64,000 nt of DNA from Nitrosarchaeum sp. (lineage in GTDB: Archaea > Thermoproteota > Nitrososphaeria > Nitrososphaerales > Nitrosopumilaceae): contig BGOU01000002.1 of the NCBI GenBank assembly GCA_003569705.1, positions 124,001 to 188,000 of the forward strand, read 5' to 3'. A model generated the notes under the pieces. That model made no database searches. It was not told the DNA's origin and saw only the letters and a program-made list of their open reading frames with translations. Position numbers and translations under genes: made by a program. Positions 36,520 to 45,495 of the stretch are shown here, piece after piece. How positions within the stretch are numbered: position 1 is the stretch's first letter; every line of letters starts with the position of its first letter.

Positions 36520-37167
36520 ATGGAAATATCTGTAGAGCAAATGATGCAAATAGAAAATAATGGACATCGAATGGGTTTTTTAAAAAAATTTATGATGGAA
36601 AACGCCGGCGCTATCGCAGTTAAAAGATTGGCAGAGAAGTTTGATACTCTTGAATCCAAGAATATTTTAATTTTTATTGGATTGGGAAATAATGGTGGTG
36701 ATGGATTAGTCATGGCTAGACATCTTGCAGGTTATGGTTCAAAAGTCATAGTTGTTTTACTTGGTACTTCAGATAAAATCAAAACTGAAGAAAGTCAATG
36801 GAATTGGTCACTACTGGAAAAAATGTCATCTGTTAAATTAATATCTGGAATGAACACAAATCTTGATTTTATTCCAGACATAATTGTGGATGGAATACTA
36901 GGAACTGGAATTTCTGGAGAAATAAAAGAACCATATGCAAGTGCAATAAAATATATCAATAATTCCAATTGCTTTAAAATCGCCGTTGATATCCCATCTG
37001 GAGTTAATCCTGATAATGGAGAAACTGCAAATATCTTTGTACACAGTGATATGACAGTCACCTTTCATAAAATGAAGAGAGGAATGCCAAAAAGAAGAGA
37101 TTTGTGTGGTGAAATATTTGTTGAAAAAATAGGAATTCCTCCAGAATCTGAAGATGGTGTATTATGA
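36520..37167 (+). CDS. nnrE: NAD(P)H-hydrate epimerase (YjeF N-terminal domain)
   Basis: 215 residues. It epimerises damaged NAD(P)H hydrate. The Rossmann loop IGLGNNGGDGLVMARHL and the metal site IIVDGILGTGISGEI, DIPSGVNPDNG are characteristic. The C-terminal dehydratase (NnrD) domain is absent, so the repair partner must be elsewhere. ATG 36520 (MEISVEQMMQIE) is preferred to the TTG at 36481. It overlaps the MBL gene by 4 bases. Confidence 0.9.
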   Translation: MEISVEQMMQIENNGHRMGFLKKFMMENAGAIAVKRLAEKFDTLESKNILIFIGLGNNGGDGLVMARHLAGYGSKVIVVLLGTSDKIKTEESQWNWSLLEKMSSVKLISGMNTNLDFIPDIIVDGILGTGISGEIKEPYASAIKYINNSNCFKIAVDIPSGVNPDNGETANIFVHSDMTVTFHKMKRGMPKRRDLCGEIFVEKIGIPPESEDGVL

Positions 37168-37772
37168 AAGTTCATCAAATCCAAGTTGGGAATATGCAGA
37201 ATTTTACATATGTTGTAGAAGATGAAGATACCAATGAAGGAATAATAATTGATCCTTCATGGGATCTTGATCAAATTGAACAAATCATTAAACGAAATAA
37301 TTTAAAAATAAAATACATAATCAACACACATCATCATTTTGATCACACCTTGGGAAATGAAGGAATGATGAAATCAACTAATGCAAAAATAATTCAACAT
37401 GAAAAATCTGAATTAAAACATGATATTACAGTCAAAAATGGTGATGTAATTGAATTTGGGAATTCAAAATTGGCTGTTTTACATACTCCTGGTCATTCTA
37501 AAGACAGCATGTGTTTAATTGGAGATGGAAAAATTTTTTCTGGTGATACTCTTTTTGTAGGAAATTGTGGACGTGTAGATTTACCTGGAGGTAGTGCAAA
37601 AGAACAGTATCATAGTCTTTTTGATGTTCTTTATTTATTGAATGATGATCTTATTCTTTATTCTGGCCATAATTATGGGCATTCTTTAACATCCACCATT
37701 GGACAGGAGAAAATAACTAATCTTGTCATGCAAAAGCGAACTGAACAAGAATTTATTGATATGATGGGATAA
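37164..37772 (+). CDS. MBL-fold metallo-hydrolase (glyoxalase II-like)
   Basis: This 202-residue protein has the metal-binding HHHFDHT at about residues 52-58, HTPGHSKDSM, FSGDTLFVGNCGRVD and YSGHNYGHSLTS, the ligand set of glyoxalase II-like hydrolases. The shortened C-terminus lacks the full glutathione-binding domain, so the substrate is likely another thioester or persulfide. It overlaps its upstream neighbour by 4 bases and the CobT-like gene by one base, forming a three-gene operon. Confidence 0.88.
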   Translation: MKVHQIQVGNMQNFTYVVEDEDTNEGIIIDPSWDLDQIEQIIKRNNLKIKYIINTHHHFDHTLGNEGMMKSTNAKIIQHEKSELKHDITVKNGDVIEFGNSKLAVLHTPGHSKDSMCLIGDGKIFSGDTLFVGNCGRVDLPGGSAKEQYHSLFDVLYLLNDDLILYSGHNYGHSLTSTIGQEKITNLVMQKRTEQEFIDMMG

Positions 37773-38845
37773 TGACATATTTAGATGATTTTGAATTTTT
37801 TGGTAATGCAAACAAAACTCATGATTTTATTGACACCCTTAAATCTGGGAATTTTTTATTCTCACTTGTAATTTCTTATACTGAAACATGTGAAATTCCA
37901 GGCATCACATTTGCTGGTGCTGATAAGGATTCAATACAATTTACTCCTCCAGCAGATGCTGAATACCTTTACTATGGATATTGTAAAACAATTGATAAAA
38001 TTCCAATGACTCCTGATGGTAAGCCTACCCCAGCGTTACTTACAAAAACTGCATTAGAATCCTGTAGTATACCTCATATTGTAATTAATGCTGGAAGCAA
38101 AATTCAACCTCAGTTACCTTTCATCCAAACTGGTTTGTCGCATGGGAGAGATATTTCAGTTGAATCTGCAATGAATGATTCTCAAGTATCACAGGCAGTA
38201 GATTATGGACGAATGGTAGGAAGAAATCTTGCATCTATGACTGATTGTCTGATAATAGGAGAAAGTATTCCTGGAGGTACAACCACTGCTCTTGCTGTAT
38301 TGCGTGGATTAGGTTACAAAGCTAAAGTAAGTTCCAGTATTCCAAATAATCCTGTTGAATTAAAAAATCAAATTGTTAATTCGGCATTAGAGCGATTAAC
38401 TTCTGATAATCCATATCATATAATAGCTACAGTTGGTGATCCTATGATTGCTTTTGTAGCTGGTATGTTAAGCTCTGCATCTGAAATCACTAAAGTAATG
38501 TTAGCAGGCGGTACACAAATGGCAGCTGTTTTAGCATTCGCTTCGAAAATTGGATTCAATGAAAAAAATGTTGCTATTGGAACTACTTCTTACATCTCTA
38601 ATGATACCAGTGCTAATTTTAAATCTCTTGTTTCAGAAATTGCAGATATTCCTGCAATATCTGTTAACCCTGGACTTGAAAATTCTAAATTTTCTGGACT
38701 AAAAGCGTTCTCACAGGGATTTGCAAAAGAAGGTGTTGGTGCAGGTGGTAGTATTATTGCATCTATGATAAAAACAGGGAATGACTCTGCACATTTTTTA
38801 ACGTTATCTGAAAAAGAATATCATCGGCTTTTTACTTCACTGTAA
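37772..38845 (+). CDS. cobT: CobT-like nicotinate-nucleotide-dimethylbenzimidazole phosphoribosyltransferase family protein
   Basis: This 357-residue protein matches the archaeal CobT-like family: GRMVGRNLASMTDCLIIGESIPGGTTTALAVL and HIIATVGDPMIAFVAGML, with LAGGTQMAAVLAFASKIG. Bacterial CobT activates the lower ligand of cobalamin; Nitrosopumilales are known cobalamin makers, so a role in nucleotide-loop assembly is plausible. The archaeal family's activity is less certain than the bacterial one. The 3' end overlaps glmS (convergent) by 14 bases. Confidence 0.83.
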   Translation: MTYLDDFEFFGNANKTHDFIDTLKSGNFLFSLVISYTETCEIPGITFAGADKDSIQFTPPADAEYLYYGYCKTIDKIPMTPDGKPTPALLTKTALESCSIPHIVINAGSKIQPQLPFIQTGLSHGRDISVESAMNDSQVSQAVDYGRMVGRNLASMTDCLIIGESIPGGTTTALAVLRGLGYKAKVSSSIPNNPVELKNQIVNSALERLTSDNPYHIIATVGDPMIAFVAGMLSSASEITKVMLAGGTQMAAVLAFASKIGFNEKNVAIGTTSYISNDTSANFKSLVSEIADIPAISVNPGLENSKFSGLKAFSQGFAKEGVGAGGSIIASMIKTGNDSAHFLTLSEKEYHRLFTSL

Positions 38846-40592
38846 CTGATTTAGCCAAATTTCTTGGATAATCTGGGTCTGCATCTTTTTCAATTGCAGC
38901 ATAATATGAAAGCAATTGTATTGGAATTGTTTCTGAAATAGGATATACCAATTCACTAGTTTTTGGAATTTCTATCCAATAATCATACACATCACTTTTT
39001 TCATCTGATATGCCGATGATCTTTGCACCCCGTGCTTTAATTTCTCTAGCACTCGTTAATGTATCTGAATATGTTGAATCATTTGGATTAATTATAATTA
39101 CAAATACATTAGAATCCATAAGTGCCAATGGACCATGTTTTAATTCCCCACCTGGTATCCCTTCTGCATGAATGTATGTCAGTTCTTTTAATTTTAAAGC
39201 AGATTCTATAGCTATTGGATAGTGAATCCCCCTACCTAGAACGTAGATGTCTGAAATTTCTTTAATTTCTTTAGCAATGTACCTAATTTGAGCATGATTT
39301 TCAAGAATTTTTGAAATTGATTCTGATATTTCTTTATAGCTAATCTCAAACTTTCCATTACACAACTCTTCTGTGATTTTGTATATTACAATCATTTGAG
39401 ATGTAAAACTTTTTGTTGCTGCAACACCTATTTCTGGACCACAATTCATTCCAATCACAATATCTGATTCCCTTGCTAAAGATGATGTAAGTGAATTTAC
39501 TATGGAGATAACCTTACAATTTACTTTTTTTACAATATTTACTGCATCTAACACATCTGCACTTTCACCACTTTGTGAAATTGCAATTAATGTTGAATTT
39601 GGTTCAATTATATCTGAAGAAAATTGTAATTCACTTGAAATTATTGCGTCTACTTTTATTTTTGCATATTTAGCTAAAACTTGTTTTGCAATTAACGCTG
39701 CATTATAGCTAGTCCCACTTCCAGTTATGTAGATGTTATTTGAATTTTTTATGTAATTTGCTGCATTTTTAATTGCGTCTTTTGTATTTTCTCCTGCTTT
39801 GAATATGGTATCTGGTTGCTCTGAAATTTCTTTCAATGTAAAATGTGCATAGTCACCCTTATACACATCTGCAAATTCTTTTGATACTTTTGTAATTTGT
39901 TGTTTTACATTTTCTCCATTAAAATCTAAAATTTGCAATTTGTCTTTATCGATTATGACAAAATTACCATTTTCAATGTAAATAGCATTATCTGTTTGTT
40001 CAATAAATCCTAAAACATCACTTGAGAGAAAATAACTATTTTTTCCAATTCCGACAATCAGCGGTTCATGAAATCTTGCAGCTGCCAATTGTCCGTTTTC
40101 AAACATTGCAACAAATGCATAATGACCCTTTAATTCTGAAACTGTTTTGATTATTGCATTTTTAACATTCTTGGTCATCTCATAATTTTTTTGAAGAAGA
40201 TTTGCTATTACTTCACTGTCTGTTTCACTTTTGAAAATATATCCTTCTTTTTCTAATTCTTTTTTTAATTGTTCAAAATTCTCTATAATTCCATTATGTA
40301 CTATTGCTAGTTCTCCAGAATTACTAGGATGTGGATGTGCATTTTTATCTGTCACTTTTCCATGAGTTGCCCATCTGGTGTGACCTATTCCAATTTTTCC
40401 AGGCAATGTATCAAGTTGAATCTTGGCGTTTACTTCTTCTACTTTCCCAACTCCTTTTTTTAGCTCAATTTTACTATTTGACTCAGTTGCAACTCCAACA
40501 CTGTCGTATCCGCGATACTCCATTCTTTTCAGTCCTTTGACTATTATTGGCGCTGCTATTTCATTTCCATAATAACCGATAATTGAACACAT
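38832..40592 (-). CDS. glmS: Glutamine-fructose-6-phosphate aminotransferase (isomerising)
   Basis: This 586-residue enzyme makes glucosamine-6-phosphate for surface glycans. The N-terminal nucleophile is Cys2 (MCSIIGYYG). The glutaminase domain has GIGHTRWATHG and HPHPSN...IVHNGIIEN; the two SIS domains carry TGSGTSYNAAL, SQSGESADVLDAV, and the C-terminal DPDYPRNLAKSVTVK, the catalytic-site tail. Length matches the family. A 60-base leader precedes the start; no glmS ribozyme is seen. Confidence 0.96.
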   Translation of the reverse strand: MCSIIGYYGNEIAAPIIVKGLKRMEYRGYDSVGVATESNSKIELKKGVGKVEEVNAKIQLDTLPGKIGIGHTRWATHGKVTDKNAHPHPSNSGELAIVHNGIIENFEQLKKELEKEGYIFKSETDSEVIANLLQKNYEMTKNVKNAIIKTVSELKGHYAFVAMFENGQLAAARFHEPLIVGIGKNSYFLSSDVLGFIEQTDNAIYIENGNFVIIDKDKLQILDFNGENVKQQITKVSKEFADVYKGDYAHFTLKEISEQPDTIFKAGENTKDAIKNAANYIKNSNNIYITGSGTSYNAALIAKQVLAKYAKIKVDAIISSELQFSSDIIEPNSTLIAISQSGESADVLDAVNIVKKVNCKVISIVNSLTSSLARESDIVIGMNCGPEIGVAATKSFTSQMIVIYKITEELCNGKFEISYKEISESISKILENHAQIRYIAKEIKEISDIYVLGRGIHYPIAIESALKLKELTYIHAEGIPGGELKHGPLALMDSNVFVIIINPNDSTYSDTLTSAREIKARGAKIIGISDEKSDVYDYWIEIPKTSELVYPISETIPIQLLSYYAAIEKDADPDYPRNLAKSVTVK

Positions 40593-40675
40593 GACTAATC
40601 TAACTGATAATATGAGGGGTTATTTACTGTTAAACCTATTTTTGTAATTATTCAATCTAATTTGTTATTCCTGTT

Positions 40676-41239
40676 TTAAGATTCTACTTCAGTTATCTCT
40701 GCAGCTGCATTAGTTTCAGGTTTTGATTCTGGTTTTTTAGTACTCTCTAACATGCTTGGAATGTTGGATTCTGGTGAAAAGTGAATATTCTTTTCCTCTT
40801 CTAATGTTACAATGTATGATGGAATATTTATTTTTCTATCTCCAATCATTATGTGTCCGTGAATTACTGCTTGTCTTGCTTGATATGGTGTTTTAAATCC
40901 AAACTTTCTTGTTACTAATGTTTGTAATCTACGTGAAAGTAAATCATTTACTTGAAGATTGAGTACATCGTCTAATGTAGATTCATTACTGACTAATCCT
41001 ATTCTTGATAATGACTTCATCAAAATTGGTTCTTTTTCTAGTCTAATCTCTTGTCTTAAAGCAAGTAATGATCTTGCTTGATGTCTAACACGAGATAATT
41101 CTGTATGTGCTTTCCATAACTCTCTTTTTGATTTTAAACCAAATGTACCGAGAGTTTTTAATTCCTCCATTTTTAATTCGTAATTAAGTGGTCTCTTTGG
41201 TTTTCTCCACATTTTACTTGGATATTTAGGATCTCCCAT
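40676..41239 (-). CDS. rpsD: 30S ribosomal protein uS4
   Basis: This 187-residue archaeal/eukaryotic type uS4 begins MGDPKYPSKMWRKPKRPL; the S4 RNA-binding domain RRLQTLVTRKFGFKTPYQARQAVIHGHIMIG is complete. The C-terminus is a low-complexity acidic/alanine tail (AAAEITEVES). It follows uS13 by 9 bases. Usually uS11 and rpoD come next in archaea; here glmS follows, so that part of the alpha operon is elsewhere. Confidence 0.96.
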   Translation of the reverse strand: MGDPKYPSKMWRKPKRPLNYELKMEELKTLGTFGLKSKRELWKAHTELSRVRHQARSLLALRQEIRLEKEPILMKSLSRIGLVSNESTLDDVLNLQVNDLLSRRLQTLVTRKFGFKTPYQARQAVIHGHIMIGDRKINIPSYIVTLEEEKNIHFSPESNIPSMLESTKKPESKPETNAAAEITEVES

Positions 41240-41248
41240 TCAATTCAC

Positions 41249-41815
41249 CTATTTCTTTTTCTCCGCAGGAGCTGCCTTCTTTACTTCAGCAGGTTTTGCT
41301 GCAGCTGGTGCTGCGGCTGCAGCTGTTGGCGCTGCCGGTGCAGCTGCTGCTTGTGCAGGAGCTGCTTTTCCAGCTTTGGCAACACCTACTGCTCCACCTT
41401 TTCTACCTGTAGTTCTTGTACATTGTCCTCTAACTTTTAATCCATACATGTGACGATAACCTCTCCAACTATTGGTGATTCTTTCTCTTTCAATATCATT
41501 TCTTAAAGTGAAAGGAATGTCTGATGTTAATAGATGCATATTTGCTCCAGTCTCGATGTCTTTTCTTCTATTAAGAAACCACACTGGAAAATTTCCTGCT
41601 ATTGGATTGGTAATTAATTTTTCAATTGATTGAACATCCGATTCAGATAGAAAACCGATATTTGTATTGGTATTAATTTTTAATGTATCTAAAATTGCTG
41701 TTGCAAAACTATATCCTATTCCTTTAATCTGGGTTAATCCCACAATAGCCTTTCTGGCTCCAGGAATATCGTTTCCTACAATCCTAACAATGTGTCTGTA
41801 TTCTTGAGTGCTCAA
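41249..41815 (-). CDS. rpsM: 30S ribosomal protein uS13 with Ala/Pro/Lys-rich C-terminal tail
   Basis: The first 145 residues are a standard archaeal uS13 ([34 protein letters not shown]...[17 protein letters not shown]), which contacts tRNA and the head of the 30S subunit. The last 40 or so residues are almost entirely Ala, Pro and Lys (from [12 protein letters not shown] to the end PAEKKK), an extension not part of the common family. It is the first gene of a uS13-uS4 pair; a 150-base AT-rich interval without a supportable gene lies upstream (41816-41968). Confidence 0.95.
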   Translation of the reverse strand: MSTQEYRHIVRIVGNDIPGARKAIVGLTQIKGIGYSFATAILDTLKINTNTNIGFLSESDVQSIEKLITNPIAGNFPVWFLNRRKDIETGANMHLLTSDIPFTLRNDIERERITNSWRGYRHMYGLKVRGQCTRTTGRKGGAVGVAKAGKAAPAQAAAAPAAPTAAAAAPAAAKPAEVKKAAPAEKKK

Positions 41816-41968
41816 GTATTCAAAAATTCTTAGTTACCCCGATAAAAACCATGCTAGGCGTCAATTAGATGTGTTTCAAAGAGGATCATTACGAGGTCCA
41901 TATTGTAATTTTCATCTTTAATTTTTTATTTTAGCCTCCGATCTGATATATTGAGTATATTCTGGAAT

Positions 41969-42121
41969 TTATCTGAAGTCCGAATCTTCTGTCCAGTCTT
42001 TACCTTGTACATTCCATTGATTACATTTGCAACACTTCTTTACTCCTCTTTGAGTGTCTATTTCAATGCAGAAACAATGCTCTCCTTTTCCTGATGTATC
42101 TTTAATACATAATTTCTGCAT
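41969..42121 (-). CDS. Small cysteine-rich protein, function unknown
   Basis: 50 residues from ATG 42121 (MQKLCIKDTSGKGEHC); an 18-residue extension to 42175 is possible. Five cysteines besides C5: HCFC, KKCCKC, pattern CxC...CCxC, plausible as a metal site or redox protein. No family was recognised. Divergent from the winged-helix gene at 42224, sharing the interval with its TATA box. Confidence 0.5.
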   Translation of the reverse strand: MQKLCIKDTSGKGEHCFCIEIDTQRGVKKCCKCNQWNVQGKDWTEDSDFR

Positions 42122-42190
42122 TATTTGTAATTCTATTATTTTACTAATTATCTTATTGGTGTAAATCATATACAATTTCCAATTAGAAAA

Positions 42191-42199
42191 GTTATAAAT
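42191..42199 (+). promoter_or_regulatory. TATA box of the winged-helix gene
   Basis: GTTATAAAT lies 25-33 bases before ATG 42224, so the message should start at or next to the ATG (leaderless). Confidence 0.6.
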
Positions 42200-42223
42200 T
42201 CACACAAAGATTGATGATTAGAA

Positions 42224-42535
42224 ATGGATGATACTTTTGATAGAGAAAAAGTGGTCGATTGTATGTTTGATCCTATTACATCATCTATTTTAGCTGAATT
42301 GGAAGACGGTGAAAAAGAATGTTCATTCTTAGCAAAAAAATCTTCTATTTCTGAAAGTGAAGTTTTTGAAAGACTTTCTTATTTATTAGATCATGGATTT
42401 ATTTTTAAAAATTCTAATAATGGAAAATCTATCTTTTCTGCAAATACTGAAAAATTAACTCAAATTGTAGAGAACAGTGATACCTTTAATGCAACAATTG
42501 AAGGATTAGAAAAAATGGATAGTTATCTTAACTGA
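42224..42535 (+). CDS. Winged-helix DNA-binding protein (ArsR-like)
   Basis: This 103-residue protein has a helix-turn-helix pattern CSFLAKKSSISESEVFERLSYLLDHGFI followed by a wing (KNSNNGKSIFSAN) and a C-terminal helix that may dimerise. No metal-binding cysteines are obvious apart from C13 and C34, so a sensor role is not shown. It is convergent with the membrane protein gene at 42528, overlapping by 8 bases. Confidence 0.75.
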   Translation: MDDTFDREKVVDCMFDPITSSILAELEDGEKECSFLAKKSSISESEVFERLSYLLDHGFIFKNSNNGKSIFSANTEKLTQIVENSDTFNATIEGLEKMDSYLN

Positions 42536-43031
42536 GAGCTTTCTTACGATTTTTGATTGCATATATTGCAACTCCTACAACTCCAATCAAACCAATTATG
42601 AGAATCCATGGAGAAATGGATACTAGTGATTTCTTACCTGCATCTGGTTCTGGTCCTATTACCCCAAAGATTTTGACTTCTTTTTCATCTGTATTTTCTA
42701 TAACTAATTTGTATATTCCTGACATTGTAATGTTGAATCGTCCTTCAAAAACTTCTTCATTAATTGATTGAGATTCTATTTCTTTATCAGATGGATCTAA
42801 TATTTTTGCTGTAATACCTTCTTTGAAATTAATTATCTGTATTGCATAAATCCCAGTTTGTGTTTCTGTATTATCTAATTCAACTGGAATTATCAAATTT
42901 TCTCCAAACTTGACTTGACCTTCTCCTTTAATCAAATCCTCAAAAATTACCTGATTTCCATAAAATGATAATATTATTCCTACACCTACTATGCTGCCTA
43001 CAATCACAAAAAAAATGCCCTGTCTTTGCAC
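42528..43031 (-). CDS. Double-anchored extracytoplasmic beta-sandwich protein, function unknown
   Basis: This 167-residue protein has an N-terminal hydrophobic helix (residues 6-25), an outer domain of about 110 residues with alternating beta pattern (FGENLIIPVELDNTETQTGIYAI...), and a C-terminal helix (ISPWILIIGLIGVVGVAIYAI) with a basic tail. The outer part recalls emp24/GOLD-like or Ig-like sandwiches; not certain. It is divergent from the multicopper oxidase operon and its own promoter region holds a related imperfect palindrome at 43051-43065. Confidence 0.65.
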   Translation of the reverse strand: MQRQGIFFVIVGSIVGVGIILSFYGNQVIFEDLIKGEGQVKFGENLIIPVELDNTETQTGIYAIQIINFKEGITAKILDPSDKEIESQSINEEVFEGRFNITMSGIYKLVIENTDEKEVKIFGVIGPEPDAGKKSLVSISPWILIIGLIGVVGVAIYAIKNRKKALS

Positions 43032-43050
43032 AACTTATTTGTGATATTCT

Positions 43051-43065
43051 TTAGTTTAAACCTAA
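43051..43065. promoter_or_regulatory. Imperfect palindrome (DtxR-like) upstream of the 42528-43031 gene
   Basis: TTAGTTTAAACCTAA contains the perfect core GTTTAAAC with TTAG/CCTAA flanks. It lies 20-34 bases upstream of the minus-strand start at 43031, over its probable TATA box. It resembles the stronger site at 43118-43141 and could be bound by the same regulator. Confidence 0.4.
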
Positions 43066-43117
43066 TTTTTTTAATAAATCGAATTCATTTTTATTTCATA
43101 AATTTAGATTAGGCTAA

Positions 43118-43141
43118 AAAAGTTAGCCTAGGCTAACTTTT
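43118..43141. promoter_or_regulatory. 24-bp perfect palindrome, DtxR/MntR-type operator candidate
   Basis: The core AGTTAGCC-TA-GGCTAACT (43121-43138), extended by AAA/TTT on both sides, is a perfect inverted repeat. It is close to the DtxR-family consensus, whose core is TTAGGTTAGCCTAACCTAA. An extra half-site TTAGGCTAA lies at 43109-43117. The right arm runs into the TATA box (43139-43148), so a bound metal-dependent repressor would block transcription-factor access to the operon. Confidence 0.7.
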
Positions 43142-43148
43142 AAATAAA
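43139..43148 (+). promoter_or_regulatory. TATA box of the multicopper oxidase-ZIP operon
   Basis: TTTAAATAAA, 24-33 bases before the TTG at 43172. This spacing supports a leaderless start at TTG 43172, although ATG 43196 is also in frame. Confidence 0.6.
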
Positions 43149-43171
43149 CAAATTATCACCATTAATTATCC

Positions 43172-44227
43172 TTGAAATTTAATCGATCAACTACTATGGT
43201 GTTGATGTTATCTGCAATTATTGGGGTTTCGACAATTATTGTTTTTTCAGCATTTTCTGAAGCTCAATTAGAACAAAAAATATTTGTTACTCATTCAGGA
43301 CAAGTAATTCAAACCTCTGGTGATGTTTTAGATCCTGTTTATACTGCTTCAACTGTTGAATTTGATCCAGAAAAGTATCTTCGAGATTTTAATTATGGAA
43401 GGATCTCTGAATCAGAAAGTGGTCAAACAATTAGAGATTTCACAATAATTGCAGAAGATGATAAAATACAAGAAATCTCACCTGGTATTTTTTACAATGT
43501 TTGGACTTTTAATGGAACCGTTCCTGGTCCTACAATTCGTGCAACTGAAGGTGATTTGGTTCGTATTCATTTCATTAACAATGGCTCAAAATCACATACA
43601 ATGCATTTCCATGGAATTCATCCAGCTGCGATGGATGGTGTATTTGAAACTGTGGGTCCTGGTGGCGGGCAATTTACTTATGAATTTGAAGCTGGTCCTG
43701 TGGGAGTTCATCCATATCACTGTCATGTAATGCCACTTGAAGAACATATTTCACATGGTCTTTATGGTGTTTTCATAGTAGATCCAAAAATAGCAAGACA
43801 ACAAGCTGATGAAATGGTTATGGTTCTAAATGGATTTGATACTGATTTTGATGCTGAAAATAATTTTTATGCTGCAAACACCATTCCATTTTATTATCAA
43901 CATCATCCTATTCAGATTAAAACAAATGAACTAATTCGTATCTATGTTGTAAATATGGTGGAATTTGATCCGATTAATAATTTTCACTTACATGGAAATC
44001 TGTTTCAATACTATCCTACAGGGACTGCTCTTGTGCCCTCAACTTTTACAGACATGATAACTTTATCTCAAACTGAGCGTGGAATTATGGAATTTCAATA
44101 CAAATATCCTGGGAAATATTTATTCCATGCACATAAAGTTGAATTTTCTGAAAAAGGCTGGGTTGGAATATTTCTAGTAGATAATCCAGATCAAACATCA
44201 CAAACAGGAATAGATTATGGAAATTAA
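43172..44227 (+). CDS. Two-domain multicopper oxidase (type C, laccase-like)
   Basis: 351 residues, exported (hydrophobic N-terminal segment at about 9-30). Two cupredoxin domains. Domain 1 has HTMHFHG (142-148) and HPYHCHVMPLEEHISHGLYG (180-199), giving the type 1 copper cysteine and trinuclear-site histidines. Domain 2 has NFHLHGN (270-276) and FHAH (318-321) but no cysteine. So type 1 copper lies only in domain 1, the type C arrangement; the HCH triad suggests a trinuclear oxidase centre rather than a NirK type 2 centre. It precedes a ZIP transporter with 11-base overlap. Metal oxidation or copper handling is inferred. Confidence 0.85.
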   Translation: MKFNRSTTMVLMLSAIIGVSTIIVFSAFSEAQLEQKIFVTHSGQVIQTSGDVLDPVYTASTVEFDPEKYLRDFNYGRISESESGQTIRDFTIIAEDDKIQEISPGIFYNVWTFNGTVPGPTIRATEGDLVRIHFINNGSKSHTMHFHGIHPAAMDGVFETVGPGGGQFTYEFEAGPVGVHPYHCHVMPLEEHISHGLYGVFIVDPKIARQQADEMVMVLNGFDTDFDAENNFYAANTIPFYYQHHPIQIKTNELIRIYVVNMVEFDPINNFHLHGNLFQYYPTGTALVPSTFTDMITLSQTERGIMEFQYKYPGKYLFHAHKVEFSEKGWVGIFLVDNPDQTSQTGIDYGN

Positions 44228-45389
44228 GAACTACTCAAAGGTAAAAACCATTGTAAGTGGAATAATTCCATTTGGATTTCTCGTTATTATGATATTATAT
44301 CTGGTAGGTCCTAGTTCTAACTTACTTGAATTTGGAGTATCTTTACCAGATATATCTATAGAGAAAGTTGAATTTGTTAATTCTGAAATACATGTCACAG
44401 TTCGAAATACTGGTCCAATTCCTGTTAAGATAGCAATGGCAGATGTCAATGATCGAATCCAACCTGCTGCAATAGAACCTGATAAATCTCTAGAACGATT
44501 TGAAACTGCACTAGTGCGAATTCCTTTTTCTTGGAATAAATCTGAACCATATACAATTGGAATCACTCTTGATGATGGTGTAAGATTTGATAAATTCATT
44601 CAGGCAGCAACTCCTGCAATTAAATCTGATTATCAATTAGCTGGATTTTTTGCTATTATTGGAACTTACGTGGGAGTTATTCCTGTAATGATTGGATTGT
44701 TATGGTTACCATTTATCAAAAGAATTGGAAAAAATAAATACAATTTTTTTCTAGCATTAACTGTTGGACTGTTAATTTTTCTAGGTATTGATGCAATGCT
44801 AGAAGGATTTGAGGTTTCGAAAGAAAATCTTTCTGCTAATTTCAATGGGGGATTACTTATCATAACTATTACCTTGTTATCTTTTCTTGGATTGTATTAT
44901 TCTGCTGAAAAACTAACTTCAAGAACTGGACTTACAGCATCTTCTAAACCATTTGCTATTGGATTGATGATTGCAATTGGAATAGGATTACATAATTTGG
45001 GTGAGGGATTAGCTATTGGGGCAGCGATTGGTTTGGGCCAAGTAGCTTTAAGCACATTTTTGATTGTTGGATTTGCACTTCATAATACGACTGAAGGAAT
45101 TGCCATTGCATCACCACTTGCCAAAACAAAATCACCTGTATCAAAAATAATTCTTTTGGGACTAATCGCAGGTGCACCTGCTATCTTGGGTACTTGGATT
45201 GGAGGATTTTTCTATTCTCCCTATACTGCAATAGTTTTCTTGTCAATAGGTGCAGGAGCAATTTTCCAAGTCGCACTAGTAATTCTAAAATGGATTTATC
45301 AAAGTGAACAAAAACTTGTACAGGCATCAATTGTATCTGGAATTGGAGCTGGAATGCTTATCATGTATCTTACAAGTATTTTGGTTTGA
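44217..45389 (+). CDS. ZIP-family metal transporter with N-terminal extracytoplasmic domain
   Basis: 390 residues. After an N-terminal anchor helix, residues 40-125 form an outer beta-rich domain. The ZIP core starts near residue 140. The metal-binding TM4/TM5 motifs are present: GIGLHNLGEGLAIGAAIGLG and FALHNTTEGIAIASP (H-N-x-x-E-G twice). ZIP proteins bring divalent metals (Zn, Fe, Mn) into the cytoplasm. Pairing with an exported multicopper oxidase under one DtxR-like operator suggests an oxidase-assisted metal uptake route; which metal is unknown. Confidence 0.88.
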   Translation: MEIKNYSKVKTIVSGIIPFGFLVIMILYLVGPSSNLLEFGVSLPDISIEKVEFVNSEIHVTVRNTGPIPVKIAMADVNDRIQPAAIEPDKSLERFETALVRIPFSWNKSEPYTIGITLDDGVRFDKFIQAATPAIKSDYQLAGFFAIIGTYVGVIPVMIGLLWLPFIKRIGKNKYNFFLALTVGLLIFLGIDAMLEGFEVSKENLSANFNGGLLIITITLLSFLGLYYSAEKLTSRTGLTASSKPFAIGLMIAIGIGLHNLGEGLAIGAAIGLGQVALSTFLIVGFALHNTTEGIAIASPLAKTKSPVSKIILLGLIAGAPAILGTWIGGFFYSPYTAIVFLSIGAGAIFQVALVILKWIYQSEQKLVQASIVSGIGAGMLIMYLTSILV

Positions 45390-45495
45390 TTTTTCAAATA
45401 TATTTTGGACATATTGTGATTATTCTCATACATTACAAGTACTCTGAAGATAATTCATGCGACAAGATTATTTGTGATAAGGGATATTTTTTGTT

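Noticed and set aside
41816-41968. Small RNA or gene in the interval upstream of rpsM
   Set aside because: Contains a few box-like words but no stable stem, no promoter-ORF combination and no terminator; left as unassigned.
43172-44227. Copper nitrite reductase (NirK) identity
   Set aside because: The HCH triad in domain 1 and HAH in domain 2 point to a trinuclear oxidase centre; NirK has only a type 2 centre between domains.
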